64,000 bases of DNA. Source: Mycobacterium terramassiliense. Its GTDB lineage: Bacteria; Actinomycetota; Actinomycetes; Mycobacteriales; Mycobacteriaceae. Position numbers and translations under genes: made by a program. The notes under the pieces were generated by a model, which ran no database searches, had not been told where the DNA came from, and saw nothing but the letters and a program-made list of their open reading frames with translations. This document shows, piece by piece, positions 32,818 through 41,837 of this stretch (position 1 is its first letter; every line of letters starts with the position of its first letter). The stretch spans positions 660,693 to 724,692 of the forward strand of contig NZ_LT717701.1 of NCBI RefSeq assembly GCF_900157385.1, read 5' to 3'.

Positions 32818-34097
32818 GCCAGCACCGCCGCCGCCAGCGGCGCGTCGTCCTCCGGTGCCACGGTGCGCAGGTCCAGCAGGCACCGGCCGGCCTCGATGCG
32901 ACCGACGACCGGCGGGCTGCCCGCGCGCAGCGCGGCGGCGTAGGACTCGGGCAGGCTCACGGCGGCGCTGGGCAGCTCGACGCCCGGCGCCCCGCCGCCG
33001 CCGACGGCGGCCACGCAATCGACCGCCAGTGCGCCCGGCAACTGAGCGGCAAGCGATTCGGCGCGCGCCCGCAGCCGCAGCACGTCCGCGGCCAGCGCCT
33101 CGTGCACCGGCGGCGGCGGGCCCGTCAGGGTCGCTTCCAGCGCGGCGAGGGTGAGCTTGTCGACGCGCAGGGCGCGCGCCGACGGGTGGCGGCGCAGCCG
33201 CTCGATGAGCCCGGCGTCGCCGAACAGCAGGCCGGCCTGCGGCCCGCCCAGCAGCTTGTCGCCGCTCGCGGTGACCAGGTTCGTGCCGGCGGCCAGCATC
33301 GACGCCGCGTCCGGCTCGTCGGGCAGCGCGGGATGCGGGGCCAGCAGCCCGGAGCCGATGTCGACCACCAGCGGAACGTGGCGTTCGCCCAACAGCTCGG
33401 CCAGCTCCGCCACGCTCACCGCCGAGGTGAACCCGGTGACGTGGAAGTTCGACGGATGCACCTTCAGTACGAAACCGGTGTCCGGCCCGATCGCGTCGGC
33501 GTAATCGCGCGCGCTGGTGCGGTTGGTGGTGCCGACCTCGCGCAGCCGCGATCCGGTGGACGCCAGCAGCTCGGGGATGCGGAAGCCGTCGCCGATTTCG
33601 ACGAGCTCGCCGCGGCTGAGCACGATCTCCTTGTCCGGGGCCAGCGTGACGGCGGCCAGCAGCAGCGCGGCGGCGTTGTTGTTGACGACGTGCACGCCGC
33701 CCGCGGCGGGCACCGCCCGGGCCAGGGCGCCGAGCGCCCCGCGGCCCCGCCGCGCGCGCCGGCCCGTCGCGAGGTCGAACTCGACGTCCGTGGTGCCCGC
33801 CGCCGCGACCACCGCGTCCACCGCGGCCCGAGACAGCGGCGCCCGGCCCAGGTTGGTGTGCACCACCACCCCGGTGGCGTTGATGACGGGCCGCAGGCTC
33901 GACGCGGTGGGCGGCAGCGCGGCGACCGCGCATTCGGCGACGCGCTCGGGCTCGATCTCCCCGGCCCGCGCCCGCTGCTGCGCGTCGGCGATCACCGACT
34001 TGACCAGCGCCCGGCCCAACACCCGCTCGGCCTGGGCGAGGCGCGGATCGGCGAGCAGTGTGTCGGTACCCGGCACCCGCCGGCGCGGGTCGCTCAT
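32805..34097 (-). CDS. selA: L-seryl-tRNA(Sec) selenium transferase SelA
   Basis: PLP enzyme converting Ser-tRNA(Sec) to Sec-tRNA(Sec) with selenophosphate. 430 residues: VINATGVVVHTNLGRAPLS, VEFDLATGRRARRG, NNNAAALLLAA, VDIGSGLL, and the Schiff-base Lys (about residue 281) in TASGDKLLGGPQAG. The ATG at 34097 lies only 18 nt after the encoded CCA end of tRNA-Sec on the same strand, so selC, selA and selB probably share one transcript. Confidence 0.96.
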   Translation of the reverse strand: MSDPRRRVPGTDTLLADPRLAQAERVLGRALVKSVIADAQQRARAGEIEPERVAECAVAALPPTASSLRPVINATGVVVHTNLGRAPLSRAAVDAVVAAAGTTDVEFDLATGRRARRGRGALGALARAVPAAGGVHVVNNNAAALLLAAVTLAPDKEIVLSRGELVEIGDGFRIPELLASTGSRLREVGTTNRTSARDYADAIGPDTGFVLKVHPSNFHVTGFTSAVSVAELAELLGERHVPLVVDIGSGLLAPHPALPDEPDAASMLAAGTNLVTASGDKLLGGPQAGLLFGDAGLIERLRRHPSARALRVDKLTLAALEATLTGPPPPVHEALAADVLRLRARAESLAAQLPGALAVDCVAAVGGGGAPGVELPSAAVSLPESYAAALRAGSPPVVGRIEAGRCLLDLRTVAPEDDAPLAAAVLACSS

Positions 34098-34115
34098 GTC
34101 GGGACCGACGGAGTA

Positions 34116-34210
34116 TGGCGGAGGCGGACGGGAATCGAACCCGCCAGCGGCAGCGTCTGCCGTTCGACGGTTTTGAAGACCGCGCCGGTCACCAGACCGG
34201 ACACGCCTCC
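34116..34210 (-). tRNA. selC: tRNA-Sec (anticodon TCA)
   Basis: On the minus strand the molecule starts GGAGGCGTGTCCGG, has the anticodon arm GCGGT-CTTCAAA-ACCGT (anticodon TCA, reading UGA), a long variable arm (ACGGCAGACGCTGCCGCT), the T-arm GCGGG-TTCGATT-CCCGT, acceptor CCGCCTCC, discriminator G and an encoded CCA (34118-34116). The overlength of 95 nt and the long variable arm are typical of tRNA-Sec. It sits between selA and selD. Confidence 0.95.
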
Positions 34211-34237
34211 TCGGACCATGGCGACAATTATGTATCC
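34211..34237. promoter_or_regulatory. 27-bp bidirectional selC / selD promoter core
   Basis: All that separates the tRNA-Sec 5' end from the selD GTG is 27 bp. Its AT-rich core ACAATTATGTA gives a CATAAT-type -10 toward selC and an ACAATT/TATGTA-type -10 toward selD. The selD mRNA would be leaderless, since no Shine-Dalgarno precedes its GTG. Confidence 0.5.
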
Positions 34238-35230
34238 GTGAGCTATCGACTGACCCAGTACGCCCATGGCGGCGGCTGCGCGTGCAAGATCCCGCCCGGG
34301 GAGCTGGAGGACGTGGTCCGCGGGTTGGGGGCGGGCGCGCCGCGGGATCCGCTCGGCGAATTGCTGGTCGGGCTGGACCACGGCGACGACGCGGCCGCGG
34401 TGCGCCTGGCGAACGGCATGGCGCTGATCGCGACGACGGACTTCTTCACCCCGGTGGTGGACGACGCCTACGACTGGGGTCGCATCGCCGCGGCGAACGC
34501 GCTGTCCGACGTGTACGCGATGGGCGGGCGACCGGTGGTGGCGGTGAACCTGCTGGGTTGGCCGCGCGAGGTGCTCCCCTTCGAGCTGGCGGCGGAGACG
34601 CTGCGCGGCGGGCTGGACGTGTGTGGCCTGGCCGGCTGCCACCTCGCCGGCGGGCACAGCGTCGACGATCCGGAGCCCAAATACGGGCTTGCCGTCACCG
34701 GGATCGCGGACCCGGACCGGTTGTTGCGCAACAACTCCGGCAGGCCCGGCGTCCCGTTGTCGCTGACCAAGCCGCTGGGCATCGGTGTGCTCAACAGTCG
34801 GCACAAGGCCACCGGTGAGCGCTTCGAGCAGGCGATCGAGGCCATGACCACGCTCAACGCCGCCGCGGCCACCGCGGCGCTGGCCGCCGGCGTCGAATGC
34901 GCCACCGACGTCACCGGATTCGGCCTGCTCGGGCACCTGCACAAGCTGGCGCGCGCCAGCGGCGTCACCGCGATCCTCGACGCCGCGGCGGTGCCCTACC
35001 TGGACGGCGCGCGGGACGCCCTGGCGGCCGGCTACGTCAGCGGTGGCACGCGGCGCAACCTCGACTGGGTGGCGCCGCACGCCGACCTGTCGGGGGTCGG
35101 CGAGGACGAGGCCCTGTTGCTGGCCGACGCGCAAACCTCGGGCGGCCTGCTGATCGCCGGCGAGATCCCCGGCGCCCCGGTCATCGGGGAGCTGGTGCCG
35201 CGGGGCGAGCACACCATCGTGGTGCGCTGA
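34238..35230 (+). CDS. selD: Selenide, water dikinase (selenophosphate synthetase) SelD
   Basis: Makes selenophosphate from selenide and ATP. From GTG 34238 the product has 330 residues: HGGGCACKIPPGEL with catalytic Cys14 (aligned to E. coli Cys17) and Lys17, DDAAAVRLANGMALIATTDFF in two adjoining motifs, AANALSDVYAMGGRPV, and C-terminal CATDVTGFGLLGHL and DAQTSGGLLIA. It carries Cys, not Sec, at the active site, so it does not need its own product to be made. Divergent from selC-selA-selB. Confidence 0.96.
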   Translation: MSYRLTQYAHGGGCACKIPPGELEDVVRGLGAGAPRDPLGELLVGLDHGDDAAAVRLANGMALIATTDFFTPVVDDAYDWGRIAAANALSDVYAMGGRPVVAVNLLGWPREVLPFELAAETLRGGLDVCGLAGCHLAGGHSVDDPEPKYGLAVTGIADPDRLLRNNSGRPGVPLSLTKPLGIGVLNSRHKATGERFEQAIEAMTTLNAAAATAALAAGVECATDVTGFGLLGHLHKLARASGVTAILDAAAVPYLDGARDALAAGYVSGGTRRNLDWVAPHADLSGVGEDEALLLADAQTSGGLLIAGEIPGAPVIGELVPRGEHTIVVR

Positions 35231-35256
35231 GCGAGCGACGTTTCGGCGCCACGCAC

Positions 35257-35269
35257 TAGGGTAAGAGTC
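35257..35269 (+). promoter_or_regulatory. Leaderless promoter of the formate dehydrogenase operon
   Basis: TAGGGT at 35257-35262 (TANNNT) stands exactly 7 nt from the ATG at 35270, with no Shine-Dalgarno. This separates the fdh operon from selD, which ends 26 nt upstream. Confidence 0.55.
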
Positions 35270-38200
35270 ATGCCCATGCGGAGGATTTTCCTGGAGTGGC
35301 CCGTCCTGCGTCAGCTGCGGTCGGGGGACAAGCTCGGCCGCGGGTCGGCCGTAACCTCCAAGCGCACCCGCGCGATCACGCCGCGCACGACGACGGCCGA
35401 CCGGGTGGTGCAGAGCGTGTGCCCGTACTGCGCGGTCGGTTGCGGGCAGCGGGTGTTCGTCAAGGACGAGCGGGTGGTCCAGATCGAGGGCGACCCTGAC
35501 TCGCCGATCTCGCGAGGCCGCTTGTGCCCCAAGGGATCCGCCAGCGAGCAGCTGGTCAACTCGCCGGGCCGGCAACTGCACGTGCTGTACCGTGCGCCGC
35601 GGGCGACCGACTGGCAGCCGCTCGAGCTGGACACCGCGATCGACATGATCGCCGACCGCTTCATCGAGTCGCGCCGGCACACCTGGCAGGACATCGACAA
35701 GAAGGGCAACCTGCTGCGGCGCACCATGGGCATCGCCGCGCTCGGCGGTGCCACGCTCGACAACGAGGAGAACTACCTCATCAAGAAGCTCTTCACCGCT
35801 GCGGGCGCCATACAGATCGAGAATCAAGCTCGTATTTGACACTCCGCCACGGTTCCCGGTCTGGGAGCCTCCTTCGGGCGCGGTGGCGCCACCCAAACAC
35901 TGCAAGACATGGCCAACGCCGACTGCATCGTCATCCAGGGCTCCAACATGGCCGAGTGCCACCCGGTCGGCTTCCAGTGGGTCGAGGAGGCCCGGGCCCG
36001 CGGCGCCCGGGTGATCCACGTCGACCCGCGCTTCACCCGGACCTCGGCCGTGTCGGACAAACACATCCCGATCCGGGCCGGCTCCGACGTCGTCCTGCTC
36101 GGCGCGCTGATCAATTACGTCCTCAGCAACGACCTGTGGTTCTCCGAATACGTCGTCGCCTACACCAACGCCGCCACGCTGATCAACGAAAAGTTCAGGG
36201 ACACCGAGGATCTGAACGGCTTATTCTCCGGCTTCGACCCCGAAACCGGGCAGTACGACACCTCGACGTGGGCGTACGACGAGCCCGAAAACGGCCAGAT
36301 CGAGTCCCCGGCCGGCGGTCACACGCACGGCGCCACCGCCGCGCAGAGCGCGGCGGGTGACGAGCATGGCAGCGGCGGTCCGCCCCTCGCGCACGCCCGG
36401 GTGAAGCGCGACGAAACCCTGCAACACCCGCGGACCGTCTTCCAGATCCTCAAGCGCCACTACGCCCGCTACACCCCGGAGATGGTCACCGACGTCTGCG
36501 GCATCAGCCGCGCGGATTTCGATTACCTGGCCCGCTCCATCGTGGAGAACTCCGGGCGCGAGCGCACCACCTGCTTCGCCTACGCGGTCGGTTGGACGCA
36601 GCACACCCTCGGGGCCCAATTCATCCGCACCGCAACCATTTTGCAGCTCCTGTTGGGCAACGTGGGCCGCCCGGGCAGCGGCATCATGGCGCTGCGCGGC
36701 CACGCCAGCATCCAGGGCTCCACCGACATTCCCACCTTGTTCAATCTGCTGCCCGGTTACCTGCCGATGCCCAAGGCGGGCACGCACGACACCCTGCAGG
36801 CCTACCTCGACGCGGTGGGATCCAAGCGGCAGAAGGGCTTCTGGGCCAACGCCGACAGCTATGCGATCAGCCTGCTCAAGGCGTGGTGGGGCGACGCGGC
36901 CAGCAAGGACAACGACTGGGCCTACGGCTACCTGCCGCGGCTGACCGGACCGCACGGCACCTACCAGACCGTCACCGGGATGCTGGCCGACGAGGTGGAG
37001 GGTTACTTCCTGCTCGGCCAGAACCCCGCGGTCGGTTCGGCACACGGCCGCATGCAGCGCCTCGGCATGGCCCACCTCAAGTGGCTGGTGGTCCGCGACC
37101 TCAACCTCATCGAGTCGGCCACCTGGTGGAAGGACGGTCCCGAGATCGCGTCCGGCGAATTGAAGACCGAGGACATCGAGACCGAGGTGTTCTTCCTGCC
37201 GGCGGCCTCGCACGTGGAAAAGGCGGGATCGTTCACGCAGACGCAGCGGCTGCTGCAGTGGCGCCACAAGGCCGTCGAACCGCCCGGCGACTGCCAAAGC
37301 GAATTGGCCTTCTTCTACGAGTTGGGCAAGCGCATCCGGCAGCGGCTGGCCGGCTCGACCGACGACCGCGACTGGCCCCTGCTGAACCTCACGTGGGACT
37401 ACCCCACCGACGAGCACGGCGACCCGGATGGGGAAGCGGTCCTGGCCGAAATCAACGGATATCATGTCGAGCAGGGCAATCCCCTGTCGTCGTACACCGA
37501 GCTGCGCGCCGACGGGTCGACCGCCGCCGGCTGCTGGATCTACACCGGGGTCTACGCGGACGGGGCCAACCAGGCCGCCCGCCGCGTCCCGCACGGCGGC
37601 GCGTCGCCCAGCCAGCAGGAGTGGGGCTGGGCGTGGCCCGCCGACCGCCGGATCCTGTACAACCGCGCCTCGGCCGACCCGGACGGCAGGCCGTGGAGCG
37701 AGCGCAAGCGATACGTGTGGTGGGACTCCGACCGGCAGCGGTGGGTCGGCTATGACGTGCCCGACTTCGTGGCCGACCGGGCACCGGGCAGCCGGCCCGA
37801 TCCCGACCTCGGCGGTCCCGACGCGCTGGCCGGCGACGACCCGTTCATCATGCAGGCCGACGGCAAGGGTTGGCTGTTCGCACCGAAGGGCGTCGTCGAC
37901 GGGCCGCTGCCCACGCACTACGAACCGCAGGAGTCACCCGTCGCCAATCCGCTGTATCCCCAACAGCGCAACCCGGCGCGAATCACCTTCCCGCGCAAGG
38001 ACAATCTGAGCGCCCCCAGCGCCGGTGAGCCGGGAGCCGATGTGTATCCGTACGTGTTCACCACCTACCGGCTCACCGAGCATCACACCGCCGGCGGGAT
38101 GAGCCGGTGGCTGCCGTACCTGTCGGAGCTGCAACCGGAGATGTTCTGTGAGGTCTCCCCGGAGCTGGCCGCCGAACGCGGTCTCGAGCCCTACGGGTGG

Positions 38201-38593
38201 GCCACCATCGTCTCGCCCCGCGCGGCGATCGAAGCCCGGGTCCTGGTCACCAAACGCGTTGCGCCGCTGGTCATCAACGGCCACACGGTGCATCAGATCG
38301 GGTTGCCGTATCACTGGGGCGTCGGGAGTGACGCGGTGGTCAGCGGCGATGCGGCCAACGACCTGCTCGGCGTGACGCTGGATCCCAACGTACAGATCCA
38401 GGAGTCCAAGGTCGGCTCCTGCGACATCCGCCCCGGGCGCCGGCCGCACGGCGAGGAACTGCTGCGCCTGATCGCCGAGTACCAATCCCGCTCCGGCGCC
38501 ACCACCGAAACCGGCAACGCACCAATCAGCGACGGCGTATGGGAAGGGGGAGCCGATGGGTCAGCTGAGCGGCCCGACCGACCCGACGAGTGA
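35270..38593 (+). CDS. fdhA: Selenocysteine-containing formate dehydrogenase, catalytic subunit (UGA read as Sec at codon 190)
   Basis: Mo/W-bis-MGD enzyme oxidising formate to CO2. Reading through the in-frame TGA at 35837-35839 gives about 1107 residues in one frame: ENQARI-U-HSATVPGLG is the classical Sec-His active site of FDH-N/FDH-O type enzymes. The N-terminal [4Fe-4S] ligands are Cys51, Cys54, Cys58 (CPYCAVGCG) and Cys86 (RLCPKGS). Molybdopterin domains follow (CIVIQGSNMAECHPVGFQW, RPGSGIMALRGHASIQG, and C-terminal HQIGLPYHWG). There is no Tat signal, so the enzyme probably faces the cytoplasm. Residues near 345-380 are a His/Gly-rich insertion. The alternative, a nonsense mutation, is unlikely given the SECIS and the adjacent sel genes. 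The start could also be ATG 35276. Confidence 0.95.
35837..35880 (+). promoter_or_regulatory. Bacterial SECIS element of the formate dehydrogenase mRNA
   Basis: After the UGA come 11 nt and then GGTTCCCGGTCTGGGAGCC (35851-35869): a 7-bp stem GGTTCCC/GGGAGCC with apical loop GGTCT. The E. coli fdhF SECIS has, as I recall, the same 11-nt spacing, the same GGTT stem base and a GGUCU loop. It is the binding site expected for the SelB C-terminus. Confidence 0.85.
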
Positions 38594-39527
38594 CGCGGGT
38601 TGGTCACATGCCAAGACTCGCAAGGGATTCTTCACCGACACCTCGATCTGCATCGGCTGCAAGGCCTGCGAGGTGGCGTGCAAGGAATGGAACCGCAACC
38701 CGCAGGACGGTGACCTCGAACTGCTGGGCTCGTCCTACGACAACACCGGCTCGCTGGGCGCGAGCACCTGGCGGCACGTGGCGTTCATCGAGCAGGACCG
38801 CGACCGCATCGAGGAGGCGCGCGAATCCGGGCGCGCCCTCATCGATTTGGGGATGCCCCCGGTTCCCGGGGTCGCGAGCCACCCCGACATAACGCCGCCG
38901 GACACCCCGGAGTTCCGCTGGCTGATGTCGTCGGACGTCTGCAAGCACTGCACGCACGCGGGCTGCCTGGACGTCTGCCCGACGGGGGCGTTGTTCCGCA
39001 CCGAGTTCGGCACCGTCGTCGTGCAGGACGATGTCTGCAACGGCTGCGGGACCTGCGTGGCCGGGTGCCCGTTCGGGGTGGTCGAGCGCCGCAACGACGG
39101 CACGTACACCACCCCGGCGCAGCGCCCCGGCCGCCCGGCCGAAAAGCCCGTCACCGGGGTCGCCCAGAAGTGCACCCTGTGCTACGACCGCCTGGTCGAG
39201 GACCAGATACCGGCGTGCGCCCAGACCTGCCCCACGACCTCGATCAAGTTCGGCGACCACGACGAGCTGGTGGTCAAGGCCCGCGAGCGGGTCGCACAGC
39301 TGCACGCGCAGGGTCTCACCGAGGCCCGGCTCTATGGCGCCAACGAGCGCGACGGTGTCGGCGGCACCGGGTCGATCTTTTTGCTGCTCGACGAGCCGGA
39401 GGTCTATGGCCTGCCGCCCGATCCGCGGGTGTGCACGGCTGACCTGATGACCATGTTCAAGCGCGCCGGCGTGGCCGCGGCCGGCATGGTCGGCGCGGCC
39501 GCCTGGGCTTTCTGGAGGGGCCGGTGA
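38556..39527 (+). CDS. fdhB: Formate dehydrogenase iron-sulfur subunit
   Basis: 323 residues, electron-transfer subunit with four [4Fe-4S] motifs: CIGCKACEVAC, CKHCTHAGCLDVCPTG, CNGCGTCVAGCPFG and CTLCYDRLVEDQIPACAQTC. One C-terminal TM helix (VAAAGMVGAAAWAFW) anchors it, as in FdnH/FdoH. The ATG at 38556 follows AAGGGGGAG and lies 38 nt inside the end of the catalytic gene, implying coupling. The stop overlaps the GTG of the membrane subunit. Confidence 0.95.
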   Translation: MGQLSGPTDPTSDAGWSHAKTRKGFFTDTSICIGCKACEVACKEWNRNPQDGDLELLGSSYDNTGSLGASTWRHVAFIEQDRDRIEEARESGRALIDLGMPPVPGVASHPDITPPDTPEFRWLMSSDVCKHCTHAGCLDVCPTGALFRTEFGTVVVQDDVCNGCGTCVAGCPFGVVERRNDGTYTTPAQRPGRPAEKPVTGVAQKCTLCYDRLVEDQIPACAQTCPTTSIKFGDHDELVVKARERVAQLHAQGLTEARLYGANERDGVGGTGSIFLLLDEPEVYGLPPDPRVCTADLMTMFKRAGVAAAGMVGAAAWAFWRGR

Positions 39528-40609
39528 GTACGTCCGAGTTCGACAGCTTCCGTCCGCCGGAGCCTGAGGGCGGCAGGCGCAAGAAGGGTAGGCGCGCGGG
39601 CCGTCGCGGTGGCGGGGACGGTTCCCGCGAGATGCCGATGGTTCCCGAAGCCGAGTTCACCTCGTATTACGGACGACCGGTCGTCAAACCCGCGCCGTGG
39701 GGACACGAGGTCGCGGCGTATCTGTTCCTGGGCGGCGTCGCCGGTGGGTCCGGTCTGCTGGCGGCCGGCGCCCAGCTCACCGGGCGAAACACGTTGCGCC
39801 GCAACACACGGCTGTCCGCTCTGGTTGCGGTGATGCTGGGCGCCGCCGCGCTGGTGAAGGACCTGGGCCGGCCCGAGCGTTTCGTGAACATGCTGCGGAC
39901 GGTCAAATTGACCTCGCCGATGAGCATCGGCTCCTGGATCCTCAGCTTCTTTTCCGCCGGCATCGGGATTGCCTCGGTCGCCGAGGTCGACCGGATGACC
40001 GGCGGACGAATCCCGTTGGGCCGATTGCGGCCCGTGCTGCGCGCCGTGGAAGGGCCGGCGGGATTGGAAGCCGCCGTGTTCGCGGCGCCGCTGGCGGTCT
40101 ACACCGCGGTGCTGCTCACCGACACCGCCACCCCGACCTGGAACGCCGCCTATCGAGACCTGCCGTTCGTCTTCGTCAGCTCGGCGAGCCTGGCCGGATC
40201 GGGGCTGGCGATGATCACCACCCCGGCCGCCGAGGCCGGCCCCGCCCGCAGGCTGGCGGTCATCGGAGCGATCGGTGACCTGATCTCCGCCCGGTTCACC
40301 GAGTACCGGATGGACCCGGTGACCCGGGAGCCGCTGCACCGGGGCAGGCCGGGCCGGCTGCTGGCCTGGAGCGAACGGCTCGCGGCCGCGGGCGGTCTGG
40401 GCGCGTTGCTCGGCGGCCACCACCGCGGCGTCGCCGCCTTGTCCGGTGTCACGTTGCTGGCGGCGTCGGCACTGCTGAGGTTCGGTTTCTTCGAGGCCGG
40501 CCTGGAATCGGCCAAAGACCCCCGCTACACGATCGAGCCGCAAAAACGCAGGCTCGCCGCCCGCCGGGCGGCCGGGGATACCGGGGACTCCATCACCACC
40601 GCGGACTGA
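39524..40609 (+). CDS. nrfD: NrfD/PsrC-type membrane anchor subunit of formate dehydrogenase
   Basis: 361 residues from GTG 39524. A basic, disordered N-terminus (about 60 residues) precedes eight or so TM helices beginning WGHEVAAYLFLGGVAGGSG. It has the family motifs LVKDLGRPERFVNMLR and KLTSPMSIGSWILSFF and lacks the haem ligands of FdnI/FdoI cytochromes. It should pass electrons from FdhB to menaquinone. This NrfD-type anchor with a Sec-FDH is common in actinobacteria and distinct from the E. coli arrangement. Confidence 0.92.
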   Translation: MSTSEFDSFRPPEPEGGRRKKGRRAGRRGGGDGSREMPMVPEAEFTSYYGRPVVKPAPWGHEVAAYLFLGGVAGGSGLLAAGAQLTGRNTLRRNTRLSALVAVMLGAAALVKDLGRPERFVNMLRTVKLTSPMSIGSWILSFFSAGIGIASVAEVDRMTGGRIPLGRLRPVLRAVEGPAGLEAAVFAAPLAVYTAVLLTDTATPTWNAAYRDLPFVFVSSASLAGSGLAMITTPAAEAGPARRLAVIGAIGDLISARFTEYRMDPVTREPLHRGRPGRLLAWSERLAAAGGLGALLGGHHRGVAALSGVTLLAASALLRFGFFEAGLESAKDPRYTIEPQKRRLAARRAAGDTGDSITTAD

Positions 40610-40674
40610 TCCTCGCGCGGTCTGCGCCGCCGTTCGCGCGGTTTGCGCCCCGCGGACCGGGGTACGCATAGCGC

Positions 40675-41661
40675 ATGACGAATTTTGGCTACACCCTCAT
40701 GACCGAGCAGAGTGGACCCAAAGAGCTTGTGCGCCACGCTGTCTCGGCGGAGGAGCGGGGCTTCGACTTCGAGGTGTGCAGCGACCACTTCTCGCCCTGG
40801 CTGACGTCGCAGGGCCACGCGCCCAACGCCTGGGCGGTGCTGGGGGCGGTGGCGCACGCCACCGAGCGGGTCGACCTGTACACCTACGTGACCTGCCCGA
40901 CGATGCGCTATCACCCCGCGATCGTCGCGCAGCAGGCCGCCACCGTGCAGATCCTGTCCGACGGCCGGTTCACCCTCGGGTTGGGCAGCGGTGAGAACCT
41001 CAACGAACACGTGGTCGGCAGGGGTTGGCCGACGGTCGAGCGTCGGCAGGACATGCTGCGCGAGGCCATCAAGATCATCCGAGAGCTGCTCGGCGGCCAG
41101 CTGGTGAATTGGCGGGGCGAGTACTTCCAGGTGGATTCGGCGCGGCTGTGGGACACCCCGGACGTTCCGGTCGCCATCGGGGTGGCGATGTCGGGGGCGA
41201 AGGGCGTCGAGAAGTTCGCCAAGCTGGCCGAACACCTGATCGCCGTGGAACCCGACGGCGAACTCGTCCGCGAGTGGCACGCCGCACGGCAGGCCGCCAA
41301 CCTCGCCGGGGGCGGACGGGCGGTCGGCCAAATCCCGGTGTCCTGGGATCCCGACCGTGATGCCGCCGTCAAGCGCGCCCACGACCAGTTCCGCTGGTTC
41401 GGCGGCGGCTGGAAGGTCAACGCCGACCTGCCGACACCGGCCGGTTTCGCCGGTGCGACCCAATTCGTGCGACCCGAGGACGTCGCCGATGCCATCCCCT
41501 GCGGCCCTGACCTGGACGCGATCGTCGACGCCGTCCGGCCCTATTGGGAGGCGGGGTTCACCGACATCGCGCTCGTCCAGATCGGGGGTGAGACGCAGGA
41601 CCGTTTCCTCTCCGAAGCCGCCCGCCCTTTGCTCGAGGCGCTGCGCGACGCGTCGGGGTGA
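40675..41661 (+). CDS. F420-dependent LLM-class oxidoreductase
   Basis: 328 residues, luciferase-like TIM barrel related to F420-dependent glucose-6-phosphate dehydrogenase: MTNFGYTLMTEQSGPKELVRHA, FDFEVCSDHFSPWL, YVTCPTMRYHPAIVAQQAAT, FTLGLGSGENLNEHVVG, and PVAIGVAMSGAKGVEKF. This matches the G6PDH-related family (TIGR03557 by memory), whose substrates are mostly unknown. It lies 65 nt after the FDH operon, but its own expression unit is possible. Confidence 0.9.
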   Translation: MTNFGYTLMTEQSGPKELVRHAVSAEERGFDFEVCSDHFSPWLTSQGHAPNAWAVLGAVAHATERVDLYTYVTCPTMRYHPAIVAQQAATVQILSDGRFTLGLGSGENLNEHVVGRGWPTVERRQDMLREAIKIIRELLGGQLVNWRGEYFQVDSARLWDTPDVPVAIGVAMSGAKGVEKFAKLAEHLIAVEPDGELVREWHAARQAANLAGGGRAVGQIPVSWDPDRDAAVKRAHDQFRWFGGGWKVNADLPTPAGFAGATQFVRPEDVADAIPCGPDLDAIVDAVRPYWEAGFTDIALVQIGGETQDRFLSEAARPLLEALRDASG

Positions 41662-41837
41662 TGGCAAGTTTGGGCCGTTCCTGCACGGGTACCCGATTGC
41701 AATCGTGGGCATCGGGCCACCACCGGCAGTTTGACCTACCACCAACGGCCTAGGGCCGGGCGAGCGGACGGCCGGCAAACAAGCTGTCCAGCAGTTGTTT
41801 TGCGCCATCGCATGTTCGGCCTGACAGGGAGTCGACG

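Noticed and set aside
31189..33933. A single 914-codon selA-selB fusion frame
   Set aside because: The frame upstream of 32817 is the out-of-frame shadow of selA. The real SelB starts at the GTP-binding domain (GTG 32817).
35837..35839. TGA interpreted as a nonsense mutation splitting formate dehydrogenase into two genes
   Set aside because: Same frame on both sides, Sec-specific active-site motif, SECIS hairpin at the exact spacing and adjacent sel genes.
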